Source of the DNA: Streptomyces avidinii
Lineage (GTDB): Bacteria; Actinomycetota; Actinomycetes; Streptomycetales; Streptomycetaceae
Assembly (NCBI RefSeq): GCF_014650695.1
Contig: NZ_BMVL01000018.1
Location: 1 to 64,000 of the forward strand
Direction of reading: 5' to 3'
Length of the DNA stretch: 64,000 bases
Shown: positions 17,837 through 27,135 of the stretch, one piece after another
Numbering within the stretch: position 1 is the first letter of the stretch
How the letters are laid out: each line of letters opens with the position of its first letter
Made by a program: the position numbers and the translations under genes
Notes under the pieces: model-generated
Told to the model about the DNA's origin: nothing
What the model saw: only the letters and a program-made list of their open reading frames with translations
Databases searched by the model: none

Positions 17837-19024
17837 ATGACAACCTTGTCGGAACGGATATCCCAGTCCGCCTTCGACGGCTCGAGGCTTCGGGTCGTAC
17901 TGCTGCTGGATCTGTACGACGGAGCGCAGAACCAGTTTCTGGAGGTGTACGAACATCTGCGCAAGCAGGTGTCCTCCGTCCCCGGACACATCAGCGACGA
18001 GTTGTGCCAGTCGATCGAGAATCCGTCGCAGTGGCTCATCACCAGTGAGTGGGAGAGCGCACCGCGGTTCTTGGCCTGGGTCAACAGCGAGGAACACGTC
18101 GCCTCGGTGCAGCCGCTCCACGGCTGCGTACGGGACACCCGATCGCTGCGTTTCAGCGTGCTGCGGGAGACCGGCAAGGGACCGGACCCCGGCCTCTCCT
18201 CCCACACCGTCCCGCTCGGCGCCTTCCCCTCCGCCTCCGCCTCCGCCTCCGCGGGGGCCGCGGACCGGGCCCGGGGGCGTCTTCAGGTGGCTCCGCGACG
18301 CGGGGACGGCATCGTCCGCCACGCGCTCACCTTCACCGTCAAGCCGGGCAGCGAGCCCGTGGTGGCGGAACTACTGGCCGGGTACACCTCCCCGCAGGCC
18401 CAGGTCGACGAGACGACGCGGCTGCGCCGCACCTCGCTGTTCATGCACGGCAACCGGGTCGTGCGGGCGGTCGAGGTGGAGGGCGACCTCCTCGCGGCAC
18501 TGCGCCACGTGGCCCGCCAGCCCGAGGTGCGGGCGCTGGAGGAGGCCATCAACCCGTACCTGGAGCAGGACCGGGATCTCAGCGATCCCGGATCGGCCCG
18601 GATGTTCTTCACCCGGGCGGCGCTCCCGGCGGTGCACCACGTGGCCGCGGGTGGCCGCGAGCCCGCGGACGTCGGGCGGCATGCCCTCTTCTACCCGGCC
18701 AAGGACGGGTGCGGCATGGCGCTCGCCCGGCTGCTGGCCGGGCAGGACGAGGCGGCCGTGGACGACCCCACGTGCCCCGTCGAGGCCAGCACCGTCTTCC
18801 AGCGCGACGACATCGTCGTGCGGCTCCTCGATCTGCGCGGCCCGCTCGACGCGCGGCCCGCGTTGGCCCTCGGCGTCGAGGGCAGCCACAAGGCCGCCGT
18901 GCTCGCCCGGCTGCTCGACAGCGCCAAGGACGGCGTCCCCACCACCGACCAGGAGATCTCACGCTTCCTCGCGCGCTCTGAAATGCGCCTGATCACCGAC
19001 CGGCGCACGCCGGTCCAAGCATGA
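17837..19024 (+). CDS. SchA/CurD-like polyketide protein with antibiotic-biosynthesis-monooxygenase fold (WhiE ORFI type)
   Basis: The product has 395 residues from the ATG at 17837 with AAGGAG nine bases ahead. An N-terminal ABM-like dimeric alpha/beta domain (about 15-110: SVPGHISDELCQSIENPSQW) is joined by a Ser/Ala linker (SASASASA, encoded by a CTCCGC microsatellite) to SchA/CurD-like repeats at about 155-390. These proteins occur at the start of spore-pigment and curamycin type II PKS clusters, where their exact function is unsettled. It is followed directly by an ACP gene, but no ketosynthase genes are nearby. Confidence 0.85.
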   Translation: MTTLSERISQSAFDGSRLRVVLLLDLYDGAQNQFLEVYEHLRKQVSSVPGHISDELCQSIENPSQWLITSEWESAPRFLAWVNSEEHVASVQPLHGCVRDTRSLRFSVLRETGKGPDPGLSSHTVPLGAFPSASASASAGAADRARGRLQVAPRRGDGIVRHALTFTVKPGSEPVVAELLAGYTSPQAQVDETTRLRRTSLFMHGNRVVRAVEVEGDLLAALRHVARQPEVRALEEAINPYLEQDRDLSDPGSARMFFTRAALPAVHHVAAGGREPADVGRHALFYPAKDGCGMALARLLAGQDEAAVDDPTCPVEASTVFQRDDIVVRLLDLRGPLDARPALALGVEGSHKAAVLARLLDSAKDGVPTTDQEISRFLARSEMRLITDRRTPVQA

Positions 19025-19037
19025 GGAGTTGTCCGTC

Positions 19038-19289
19038 ATGACCGCTCGACTGACCATGGAAGAACTGGCCGCTCTGATGAAGAAGGGGGCCGGCATCACC
19101 GTCGACCCCGCGGCGATGGCGAGCCGCCCCGACTCGGGCTTCGACGAGTGGGGGCTCGACTCCCTGGGACTCCTCGGCATCGTCGGTGAGCTGGAGAACC
19201 GCCACAGCCGGCCGCTGCCCGCCGACGCGGACCGTTGCAAGTCGCCGCGCGAGTTCCTCGACCTCGTCAACAACGCCCTGGCGGCCTGA
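19038..19289 (+). CDS. Acyl carrier protein (type II PKS type)
   Basis: The protein has 83 residues. The phosphopantetheine site is in WGLDSLGLLG at Ser42, with the normal DSL motif. ATGAGGAG lies upstream of the ATG at 19038; the ATG is the best start. It is probably co-transcribed with the SchA/CurD-like gene 13 bases upstream. In a spore-pigment locus it would carry the growing polyketide, but KS-alpha, KS-beta and cyclases are absent here. Confidence 0.9.
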   Translation: MTARLTMEELAALMKKGAGITVDPAAMASRPDSGFDEWGLDSLGLLGIVGELENRHSRPLPADADRCKSPREFLDLVNNALAA

Positions 19290-19341
19290 AGCCGACGCGC
19301 CCCGGGCCCACGCGGCGCCCCGGGCGCACCGGACACGTCCC

Positions 19342-19366
19342 CGAGACCGGCTCCCTGCCGGTCTCG
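19342..19366. terminator. Hairpin terminator between convergent genes
   Basis: CGAGACCGG (19342-19350) pairs perfectly with 19358-19366 around a seven-base loop. It lies between the ACP and O-methyltransferase genes. Confidence 0.65.
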
Positions 19367-19416
19367 AGGCGTGTGCGGCCCGACGGCCCCCGCCGCCGGT
19401 CCTATGCCGGCGGGCA

Positions 19417-20475
19417 TCAACCGGGCACGGTGCACTCGAACGCGTGCAGGTACGCGTTCACCGGCCGGATCTCCCCGATCACCAGCCCGGCGTCCGCCAT
19501 GCGGGCGCAGAGGCTGGCCTTGGTGTGCTTCGCGCCGCCGACGTTCAGCAGCAGCAACAGGTCCATCGCCGTGGTGAACTTCATCGACGGGCTGTCGTCG
19601 ACCAGGTTCTCGATGATGACGACCCTGGATCCGGGGCGGGCCGCCCCGACGACGTTGCGCAGCGTCCTGCGGGTGCTCTCGTCGTCCCATTCGAGGATGT
19701 TCTTGATGATGTACATGTCGGCGTCGACCGGGATGGCCTCACGGCAGTCCCCGGGAACGATCTCGGCCCGGGCGGCGAGCTCGCCGCCCTCCCGCAGCCG
19801 GGGGTCCGCCTTGGCCGCGACACCCGGCAGGTCGAGCAGGACGCCCCGTACCGTCGGGTGCTTCTCCAGCAGGCTCGCCAGGACGTGTCCCTGGCCGCCG
19901 CCGATGTCCGCGACCACCGAGATCCCGGTGAGGTCGAGCAGCTCCGCGACGTCCAGTGCCGACTGCATGCTGGAGGTGGTCATGGCCCGGTTGAAGACGT
20001 GGGCCGACTCGTGCGCGTCCTGGTGCAGGTAGTCGAAGAACCCCTTGCCGTACAGCTCCTGGAAGACGCTGCCGCCGGAGCGGACGGCGTCGTCGAGCCG
20101 TGGCCAGGCCTGCCAGGTCCAGGGTTCGGTGCACCACAGGGCGATGTAGCGCAGGCTGTGCGGGTCGTCCTCGCGCAGCAGTCGGGACATCTCGGTGTGG
20201 ACGAACTGTCCGTCCTCCGTCTCCGCGAAGATCCCGTAGCAGGACAGGGCGCGGAGCAGCCGCTGGAGGGGCAGCGGCTCGGCCTCGACCGCGGCCGCGA
20301 GCTCGGCCGCGGTGGTGGGCGACTCCCCGAGGGCGTCGGCCACTCCCAGGCGGGCCGCCGCTCGTACGGCGGCGGCGCAGGCGGCGCCGAAGACGAGTTC
20401 CCGCATGCGCATGGCGGGCTGGGGCGTGTGCTGGGGGGCCGGGATCGGGGTGGGGGTGGGACTTACCGTGGTCAT
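19417..20475 (-). CDS. SAM-dependent O-methyltransferase (TcmO/DnrK-like)
   Basis: The product has 352 residues from the ATG at 20475 with GAGG just upstream. An N-terminal dimerisation winged helix (about 25-115) precedes a class I SAM domain. It contains VVADIGGGQGHVLASLLEKHP near residue 185 (glycine-rich loop), PGDCREAIPVDADMYIIKNILEWDD and the C-terminal MDLLLLLNVGGAKHT. The family methylates hydroxyls on aromatic polyketides. With the nearby flavin hydroxylase, SchA/CurD protein and ACP it forms a tailoring set without a PKS. Confidence 0.88.
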   Translation of the reverse strand: MTTVSPTPTPIPAPQHTPQPAMRMRELVFGAACAAAVRAAARLGVADALGESPTTAAELAAAVEAEPLPLQRLLRALSCYGIFAETEDGQFVHTEMSRLLREDDPHSLRYIALWCTEPWTWQAWPRLDDAVRSGGSVFQELYGKGFFDYLHQDAHESAHVFNRAMTTSSMQSALDVAELLDLTGISVVADIGGGQGHVLASLLEKHPTVRGVLLDLPGVAAKADPRLREGGELAARAEIVPGDCREAIPVDADMYIIKNILEWDDESTRRTLRNVVGAARPGSRVVIIENLVDDSPSMKFTTAMDLLLLLNVGGAKHTKASLCARMADAGLVIGEIRPVNAYLHAFECTVPG

Positions 20476-20510
20476 GAGGCCTCGATTCTGCTGATCAGGG
20501 TGGTCACGCG

Positions 20511-21740
20511 TCAGCACATCCCGGCCGGTACGGAGGATTCGCACCGGTTGTTGAGGAACCGGTTGCCCGATCCGGTGCCCTGGTTGGCCAGGTCCGCCGG
20601 CTTGTTGTCCCTCACCTCGTTGTCCTGGATGACGTTGTCGGTGTTCGTCGCGCCCACGAAGCTCTTGAAGAGCAGGATTCCGCCCGACAGCGGGGAGGCT
20701 CCGACGTTGCCGCGGATGGAGTTCGCCCGCACGACCGTCTGCTCCGCCCCGGTGAGGACGATGCCGACGCCCTGAATGTCGGGGAGGCGGCTGTTGCCCT
20801 TGCAGAACTTGTTGTTCTCGTGGATCCGGTTGTTGCGGATGGTCATGTCTCCGGCGCCGGGCTCGCCCTCGTCGCCGACGACGAAGATGCCGCCGCAGTT
20901 GCCGGTGGCGGTGTTGCCGTAGACCGCCAGGTTCCGGACCCGCCTGACCGTGACGCCGATGCGGTTTCCGGTCAGCGTGTTCCTGCGGATCACGGCGCCC
21001 AGGGTGTCGGTGGCACCGCCCTCGCGGTCGACGGTGTTGGCGATGAAGAGGCCCGACTCGGCGTTGTCACGCGCGGTGTTGTCGCGGAAGAGCCCACGGG
21101 TGGACCTCTCCTGGGCGATGCCCCACGTGCCGTTGTTCTCGGCGATCACCCGCTGGACGCTGAGCCGGTCGGTGTGGGAGGCCCAGATGCCGTTGCGCTT
21201 GAAGCCGGAGACGGTCAGCGAGCGGATGTCCACGCCGACGACGGGCTGCTCGGCCGTTCCCATGACGCAGATGCCGGTGTCGGCCTGCGAGCAGGTGAGG
21301 GCCCGTCCGTTCGCCGCCGCGCCGGGCGCCGCCGCTGCCCCGGGCGCGACCGGTGCCCCCGTCGCGCCGGGTTCCGGGGGCGTCACGGGCGTGACCGGGG
21401 TGACCGGGGTGCCCGGGTTGACGGGGGTGCCCGGGTTGACCGGGTTGACCGGGGTGGTGGCCTTGACCGGCGGCTTGATCACCGTACGGGCGCCGAAGCC
21501 CCGCAGGGTAACCCTCTTGGTGATCAGCACGTTCTCGTAGTAGGTGCCGGGCATCACGGTGATGATGTCGCCCGGCCTGGCGAAGTTCACCGCTTCCTGG
21601 ATCGAGTCGCCCGGGAGCACCCGGCGTCCGGCAGCGGCGGCGGAGGGCGTGAGTACGCCGAGACCTGCGGCCATGACGACTGCGATGCACGTGAGGGACT
21701 TGATTTGTCGGTTCGTCACGAACCCGAAGTTATGGGCCAT
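20511..21740 (-). CDS. Secreted right-handed beta-helix (parallel beta-helix) repeat protein
   Basis: The product has 409 residues from the ATG at 21740 (AGAGG upstream). A signal peptide spans about residues 1-40. GDSIQEAVNFARPGDIITVMPGTYYENV then gives the typical start of a NosD/PbH1 helix. A Val/Asn/Pro/Gly/Thr-rich loop (about 105-150) interrupts it, followed by many NN/GN-spaced PbH1 turns such as IRRNTLTGNRIGVTVRRV. Several cysteines could form disulfides. Such folds bind or cleave polysaccharides, but no catalytic residues are evident. It lies 35 bp upstream of the O-methyltransferase gene on the same strand. Confidence 0.8.
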   Translation of the reverse strand: MAHNFGFVTNRQIKSLTCIAVVMAAGLGVLTPSAAAAGRRVLPGDSIQEAVNFARPGDIITVMPGTYYENVLITKRVTLRGFGARTVIKPPVKATTPVNPVNPGTPVNPGTPVTPVTPVTPPEPGATGAPVAPGAAAAPGAAANGRALTCSQADTGICVMGTAEQPVVGVDIRSLTVSGFKRNGIWASHTDRLSVQRVIAENNGTWGIAQERSTRGLFRDNTARDNAESGLFIANTVDREGGATDTLGAVIRRNTLTGNRIGVTVRRVRNLAVYGNTATGNCGGIFVVGDEGEPGAGDMTIRNNRIHENNKFCKGNSRLPDIQGVGIVLTGAEQTVVRANSIRGNVGASPLSGGILLFKSFVGATNTDNVIQDNEVRDNKPADLANQGTGSGNRFLNNRCESSVPAGMC

Positions 21741-21915
21741 GACGACCTCTCGCCACACCGTGTGAGCGGATGGACACATCCCGTGGGCAAACGGGCGCAT
21801 TTTCGCGTCCGGAGGAGTGGATAGTCGTACTCCGGACGACGGCCGAACGGGGTGACGCCCGATCAGCACCGGCCCTACGGCGTGTCGCCCGGCCCGGACG
21901 GACCCCGCGGGCCCG

Positions 21916-22467
21916 TCACACCCCGACGAGCGTCGCGGCGCCGAACGAGACGTCGAAGCGGTCGCACCAGATGGTGACGCTGGTGAAATCGGCCACCTTC
22001 ACGTCGGCCGGGACCGGGTAGTTCTGGTCCCCCTTGTTGCCCTTGAGCTTGCCGAGGCTGGTGTACCTGCCGTCGTCGAAGACGCGCCAGCCCGCCACGC
22101 CCTCCTTCACCGGAGCATCGGTCAGCCACACCCTGAGATCCGGGCCGTTGCTGGTGTCGAGGTTCGTCAGCCGCAGCGTGTGGGACCCGTCGGGGAGCCG
22201 GATGAGCTCCACCTCGCCGGTGGTGCTGTGCTCGTGGCTGATCAGGGTCCCGCGGGCCACGGTCACCGGGGCGGCGGGGGCGGCGCCGGGCACGGCCGCG
22301 GCCGCCCCGGGCTCCGACGGCGCGACGGCGACCGGGAGCGCCTCGCGGACGGTCTCGTCCTGCCACAACTTCCACGGCTGCAGCCAGTACAGCCCCGCCG
22401 CGAGCACCACCGTCACCGCGATCGATGCTCCGGCCCACAGCCGTCCGCGTCGCCTTGTCCCTGTCAC
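21916..22467 (-). CDS. Membrane-anchored DM13-domain protein
   Basis: The product has 183 residues with a GTG start at 22467 (AGAGGG upstream). A single N-terminal transmembrane segment (about 10-30) is followed by an Ala/Pro-rich linker and a DM13 domain (about 70-183: GTLISHEHSTTGEVELIRL, LTNLDTSNGPDLRVWLTD, TIWCDRFDVSFGAATL). DM13 has one conserved Cys, present here. The domain is proposed to take part in extracytoplasmic redox reactions; the partner is unknown. It is divergent from the I36 gene. Confidence 0.85.
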   Translation of the reverse strand: MTGTRRRGRLWAGASIAVTVVLAAGLYWLQPWKLWQDETVREALPVAVAPSEPGAAAAVPGAAPAAPVTVARGTLISHEHSTTGEVELIRLPDGSHTLRLTNLDTSNGPDLRVWLTDAPVKEGVAGWRVFDDGRYTSLGKLKGNKGDQNYPVPADVKVADFTSVTIWCDRFDVSFGAATLVGV

Positions 22468-22720
22468 TGACGATCCCTCTTCCCCACTCGTTCTCTCCTC
22501 GGTGATTCAACGCGGTCGCGCCGCCGTGCGCCATGCCCGCTCCGATGACGAAAGTCTTACGTCCGCCGACCGGGCCGTTGCCCACTGCCCGTCGTCCGCC
22601 CAGGTGGCGGGGGGTTTCCCGGGCCGGCAGGGGTTGGGCAACGGGCAACCCGTCGACCCCGGTGCATGGCCGGGGCAGGCTGAAGCCGTCAGCACGAGGC
22701 AAGCACCACAAGGGGAAATC

Positions 22721-23083
22721 ATGCGCAAGATGTTCCGCGGCGCCGCCGCGCTCGCCACCTCCGTCGTCGCCGTTCTCGCGCTCAGCGGCACGGTCGAGGC
22801 GAAGCCGGCCGACGCGTGGGCCGGCTGCCCGGATGGGGCGGTCTGCATCTACCCTCAGAACCAGAACCCGGCCGTCAAGCCGACGCACGTCTTCTACGCC
22901 TACGGGGCGCACAACCTGAGCAACCAGTTCGGGAACCACTGGGTGCTCAACAACCAGTACGGCGGTGCGACCGCAAATCTGTGCAAGGGCTCCGGAGGCC
23001 GGGACTGCGGCAGCAACATCGCCGCCAAGACCGGTGTCTACGCCGATCTCACGCCCATCAACTCGGTCCGGCTCAACCCCTAG
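22721..23083 (+). CDS. Secreted peptidase-inhibitor-like protein (family I36)
   Basis: The protein has 120 residues starting MRKMFRGAAALATSVVAVL, with AGGGG six bases before the ATG. Signal cleavage is expected after about residue 27. The mature part holds CPDGAVCIYPQNQ and further cysteines (NLCKGSG, RDCGSN), a gamma-crystallin-like I36 pattern (SMI relatives, inhibitors of secreted proteases). The size fits single-domain members. Inhibitory activity is a family inference. Confidence 0.8.
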   Translation: MRKMFRGAAALATSVVAVLALSGTVEAKPADAWAGCPDGAVCIYPQNQNPAVKPTHVFYAYGAHNLSNQFGNHWVLNNQYGGATANLCKGSGGRDCGSNIAAKTGVYADLTPINSVRLNP

Positions 23084-23100
23084 CGGACCCCCGTCACGGC

Positions 23101-23137
23101 AGCGTGCGGAGCCCCCGTCCGGGCAGCTCCGCACGCT
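23101..23137 (+). terminator. Hairpin terminator
   Basis: AGCGTGCGGAGC (23101-23112) is exactly complementary to 23126-23137 with a 13-base loop. It lies 17 bases after the I36 gene stop. Confidence 0.75.
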
Positions 23138-23226
23138 CGTGTGCTGGTCATATCGGCTCGAAGAGGCGGCCGGCCACCCCACCCCCGCTGTACCCTGGGC
23201 GCTGCCTGACCGCTGCCTGGGTGCGC

Positions 23227-26200
23227 ATGGCCATGGGGGATGTCTTGGGGGATCCGGACCGCCGGCGAAAGACCGGTCACCAGCACGAGTCCGACGACGC
23301 CGCGATGCCTTTTCCCGCTCAGTTGCGACGTCTGCGGGTGCAACGCGGCCTGTCCCTCGCGGACCTCGCACGGCAGACGCACTACAGCAAGGGCTACCTC
23401 AGCAAGATCGAGACCGGCTCGAAGCGCGTCACCGTCGACGTCGCGCGGCGCTGCGACGACGTACTGCGGGCGGGCGGTGAACTTCTGCGGATGGTCCGGG
23501 AAACGGGTCCGCGCGGCAATGAGGACGGCGGGGGCGCACCGGGTGGCGCCGGTGCGCACGCCGGGTCGCAGGCGGACGGCGAGTGCCCCTACCGCGGCCT
23601 GCCCGCCTTCACCGCGCGGGAAGCGCGGTGGTTCTTCGGGCGGGAGCGGGCGACGGCCGAGCTGACCGAACGGGTCTTCGAGCGGGTCGGCCACGGGCCG
23701 CTGATGCTCCTCGCCCCGTCGGGCGCCGGCAAGTCCTCCCTGCTGAACGCCGGTCTCGTACCGGCGCTGCGGCGCGGCGACTTCCCGATGCCCGGCTCCG
23801 ACACCTGGCCGGTGCTGCGGTTCACGCCCACCGCGCATCCGCTGGAGGAGCTGCTGGACTGCGCCGCGGAGGTCCTGGGCGGTGATCCGGGGCTCACCGC
23901 GGGAGAGGTGCGGGACCGGCCGGACGCGCTGCTCGAGGCCGTCCGGCGGCTGGCGGGCCCTCCCCCGGCGGACGGCCCGGCCCGGACGCCCCGGCCGCCT
24001 CGTCCGGTGCTGCTCGTCGACCAGTTCGAGGAGCTGTTCACCCTCTGCTGCGACGAGGACGAGCGGCGCGCATTCGTCCGGGTGCTCTGCGCGCTGGCGG
24101 GCGCGCGTCCCGAGCCGGACGGCTCCGCCCCGGACGGGCTCGCCCCGGACGGTCCCGATCCCGCTGCCCTCAACCCTGCCGTCGTGGTGCTCGGCGTACG
24201 GGCCGACTTCTCCGGGAACTGCGTGGACCTGCCGGAACTGGCGCCGGTCTTCACGGGAGGGCTGTTCGTCCTGCCCCCGATGTCCTTGGCGGAGCTGCGG
24301 GAGTCGATCACCCGGCCGGCGGAACTCGCCGGTCTCACCCTCGAACCGGGCCTGTTCCCGCTGCTGCTGCGCGACGTCGGCCTGCGCGACGATCCGCCCG
24401 ACCTGACCCCCTCCGGGGTGCTCCCGCTGGTTTCCCACGCCCTGCTGGCCACCTGGCGCCAGCGTGAGGGCGCCACCCTGACCGTGGCCGGGTACGAGCG
24501 CACCGGCGGCATCCAGGGCGCGATCGCCCGTACCGCGGAGGAGGTGTTCACCCGCCTGTACCCGGCCGAACAGAACACGCTCCGCCGCGTCCTGGTGCGA
24601 CTGGTGCACGTGGCCGACGGTACGGGGGCCACCCGGCGCCGGATGAGCCGTACCGCCCTGATGGAACAACTGGCCGACGCGGGCCCGGCCGCGGCCGCGC
24701 TCGACACCTTCGTCCGGGCCCGCCTGATCACCATGGACAGCGACAGCGTCGAGATCACCCACGAGGCGCTGCTGCACGCCTGGCCGCGGCTGCGCGGCTG
24801 GATCCGCGCCGACCGGGCCGGGCTCCTGATCCACCAGCAACTGGCCCACGCCGCCGCAGAATGGGAGCGCGAGGGCCGCGATCCGTCGGCGCTGCACCGC
24901 GGGACCCGGCTGGACACCGCGCGGGCCTGGGCCGACGAGCACGACGGCAGGAGCCGGCTCGGCTCCCTGGAGGCCGCCTTCCTGCGGGCGAGCCAGGAGG
25001 CGCACGACAGCCGGGAGCGGCAGGCCGGGCGCCAGGTGCGGCTGAGGCAGTGGATGCTGGCCACGCTCGTCGTCCTGCTGGTCCTCGCCGTGGGGGCCGG
25101 GGGCCTCGCCCACCAGCAGCGCGCGGGCGCCCTCGGCCAGGAGCGCGTCGCACGGTCGCGGGCGCTCGCCCTGCAGTCGGCGGCGCTGGCCTCGGGCCGG
25201 CCCGAGGCTTCGATGCTGCTCGCCGGGGAGGCGTACCGGGCGTCCGCGACGAGCGAGGCGCGCGGTGCTCTGCTGAGCACCCAGTCCCAGCCGTTCATCG
25301 CCCGCCTGGGCGGGCACGGCGGCCCGGTCAACGCGGTGGCCTTCGCGCCGGGCAACGACACGCTGGCGACGGCCGGTTCCGACGGGACGGTGATGCTGCG
25401 GCGGGTGTCCGACCGCCGGACGACGGCGACCTTCCGGCTGCCCGGCCGGGTGCGCGCGGTGGCCTTCAGCCCCGACGGCCGGATGCTCGCGGCCACGTCG
25501 ACGGACGGGCCGGCCCGGCTCTGGGACACCGCCGGCGGTGGCGGCACGCAGCTCCCGGCGAGTACGGCGGGTGCCCGGGCCGTGGCCTTCGCACCCGACG
25601 GGCGGACCCTGGCCGTCGCCGGCGCCGACGGGACGATCGGGTTGTGGGACGCCGCCGGGGACCACGGCGCGATCGCCTCCCTCACCGGTCATACCGGGCG
25701 GGTCAACGCACTGGCGTACGCCGCCGACGGCCGGACGCTGGTGTCGGCCGGCGCCGACCGGACCGTACGGCTGTGGGACCCGGCGGAGGCGCGTCCGCAG
25801 GCCGTCCTCACCGGGCACACCGACGAGGTGCTGGGCGCGGCCTTCGCCCCGGACGGCCGTACGGTCGCCACCGGGGGCGTCGACCGCACCGTACGGCTCT
25901 GGGACGTGGCGGGCCGCAGGACGACCGCCACGCTCACCGGGCACAGCGACGACGTCAACGGTGTCGCCTACACGCCGGACGGAACGACGGTCGTCAGCGC
26001 GGGCGGCGACGGCACGACCCGGCTGTGGGACGTGGCCGGGGGCCGGGCGGCGGCGACGCTCGCCGGGCACACCGACTACGTCCTCGGGGTGGCCGTGGAC
26101 AGCCGCGGCGCGGTGCTGGCCACCGCCGGGTTCGACCAGTCGGTGGTGCTGTGGGACCTGCGGGGCGGGGCGCTGACCTCACGGCCGTTCACGGAGATCT

Positions 26201-27135
26201 GGCACGCGGCGTACAGCCCGGACGGCAAGCGGCTGGCGACTGCGGAGGCCGATCACTCGGTGCGGCTGTGGGACGTTGCGGAGCGCCGGGTCCTGGCCAC
26301 GTTCGCGGGGCACAGCGAGACGGTGTTCTCGGTGGCGTTCGCGCCCGACGGGCGGACGCTGGCCTCGGCCGGTTCCGACGGCGCCATCCGGCTCTGGGAC
26401 ACGGCGGACCGTGGGCGCTCGGCGGCCCTCACCGGGCAGGGCGGCACCGTCTTCGCGGTGGCCTTCTCCCCGGACGGACGGACGCTGGCCTCGGCCGGGT
26501 CGGACGGCACGGTGCGGCTGTGGGACGTGGCGGGGCGCCGTCCGCTCGCCGTCCTGGCCGGTCACACGGACTTCGCCAACGACGTGGTGTTCAGCCCCGA
26601 CGGGGGCACCCTGGCGAGCGCCGGGGACGATCTGACGGTCCGGCTGTGGGACGTGGCGGGGCGCCGTCCGGTGACCGTGCTCACCGGCCACCGGGGTGCG
26701 GTGCGCGGTGTGGCCTTCAGCCCGGACGGCCGGACGCTGGCGAGCAGCGGCAACGACGGGACGGTACGGCTGTGGGACGCGCGGCGGCACCGCTTCGAGG
26801 CGGCGCTGTCCGGGCACACGGGCTCGGCGCGCGGGATCGCCTTCTCCCCCGACGGCCGGACCCTCGCGAGCAGCGGCAACGACCGTACGGTCCGGCTGTG
26901 GGACGTGGCCGGGCGCCGGGCGGTGGCGGCGCTGTCCGGTCACGCGAATGCGGTGTGGGGCGTCGTGTTCGCCCCGGACGGGCGGACGGTGGCCAGCAGC
27001 AGTACGGACGGCACCGTGCGGCTGTGGGACCTGGACGTCGGGGCGCGGCTGGCGGCGATCGGCCGACTGCGGGAGACGGCCGGCTCCGAGGGGCAGGACG
27101 GGGGTCCGCCCCTCGGGGTCAGGCGTTCGCGATGA
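23227..27135 (+). CDS. XRE HTH - nSTAND ATPase - transmembrane - WD40 (14 repeats) protein
   Basis: This is a 1302-residue multidomain protein. An XRE helix-turn-helix spans about residues 30-85 (LSLADLARQTHYSKGYLSKIE). A STAND P-loop NTPase of the nSTAND1 type follows from CPYRGLPAF at 120. Walker A is APSGAGKSS near 163 and Walker B is VLLVDQFEELF near 260. A transmembrane segment lies near 609-630 (WMLATLVVLLVLAVGAGG). I count 14 WD40 repeats from about 695 to 1275, enough for two seven-bladed propellers. The family is common in Streptomyces as predicted signal sensors or scaffolds, and nSTAND proteins include defence ATPases. Start choice among ATGs at 23227 and 23233 is uncertain. The 3' end overlaps the convergent cupin gene by 17 bp. 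Confidence 0.85.
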   Translation: MAMGDVLGDPDRRRKTGHQHESDDAAMPFPAQLRRLRVQRGLSLADLARQTHYSKGYLSKIETGSKRVTVDVARRCDDVLRAGGELLRMVRETGPRGNEDGGGAPGGAGAHAGSQADGECPYRGLPAFTAREARWFFGRERATAELTERVFERVGHGPLMLLAPSGAGKSSLLNAGLVPALRRGDFPMPGSDTWPVLRFTPTAHPLEELLDCAAEVLGGDPGLTAGEVRDRPDALLEAVRRLAGPPPADGPARTPRPPRPVLLVDQFEELFTLCCDEDERRAFVRVLCALAGARPEPDGSAPDGLAPDGPDPAALNPAVVVLGVRADFSGNCVDLPELAPVFTGGLFVLPPMSLAELRESITRPAELAGLTLEPGLFPLLLRDVGLRDDPPDLTPSGVLPLVSHALLATWRQREGATLTVAGYERTGGIQGAIARTAEEVFTRLYPAEQNTLRRVLVRLVHVADGTGATRRRMSRTALMEQLADAGPAAAALDTFVRARLITMDSDSVEITHEALLHAWPRLRGWIRADRAGLLIHQQLAHAAAEWEREGRDPSALHRGTRLDTARAWADEHDGRSRLGSLEAAFLRASQEAHDSRERQAGRQVRLRQWMLATLVVLLVLAVGAGGLAHQQRAGALGQERVARSRALALQSAALASGRPEASMLLAGEAYRASATSEARGALLSTQSQPFIARLGGHGGPVNAVAFAPGNDTLATAGSDGTVMLRRVSDRRTTATFRLPGRVRAVAFSPDGRMLAATSTDGPARLWDTAGGGGTQLPASTAGARAVAFAPDGRTLAVAGADGTIGLWDAAGDHGAIASLTGHTGRVNALAYAADGRTLVSAGADRTVRLWDPAEARPQAVLTGHTDEVLGAAFAPDGRTVATGGVDRTVRLWDVAGRRTTATLTGHSDDVNGVAYTPDGTTVVSAGGDGTTRLWDVAGGRAAATLAGHTDYVLGVAVDSRGAVLATAGFDQSVVLWDLRGGALTSRPFTEIWHAAYSPDGKRLATAEADHSVRLWDVAERRVLATFAGHSETVFSVAFAPDGRTLASAGSDGAIRLWDTADRGRSAALTGQGGTVFAVAFSPDGRTLASAGSDGTVRLWDVAGRRPLAVLAGHTDFANDVVFSPDGGTLASAGDDLTVRLWDVAGRRPVTVLTGHRGAVRGVAFSPDGRTLASSGNDGTVRLWDARRHRFEAALSGHTGSARGIAFSPDGRTLASSGNDRTVRLWDVAGRRAVAALSGHANAVWGVVFAPDGRTVASSSTDGTVRLWDLDVGARLAAIGRLRETAGSEGQDGGPPLGVRRSR

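Noticed and set aside
17689-18207. Upstream extension of the flavin hydroxylase frame
   Set aside because: It overlaps the divergent SchA/CurD gene, and GGAAGGA with ATG at 17688 gives a normal-length enzyme.
23080-26070. 996-codon minus-strand open frame with internal repeats
   Set aside because: The repeats are the reverse reading of the WD40-coding repeats; it is not a separate gene.
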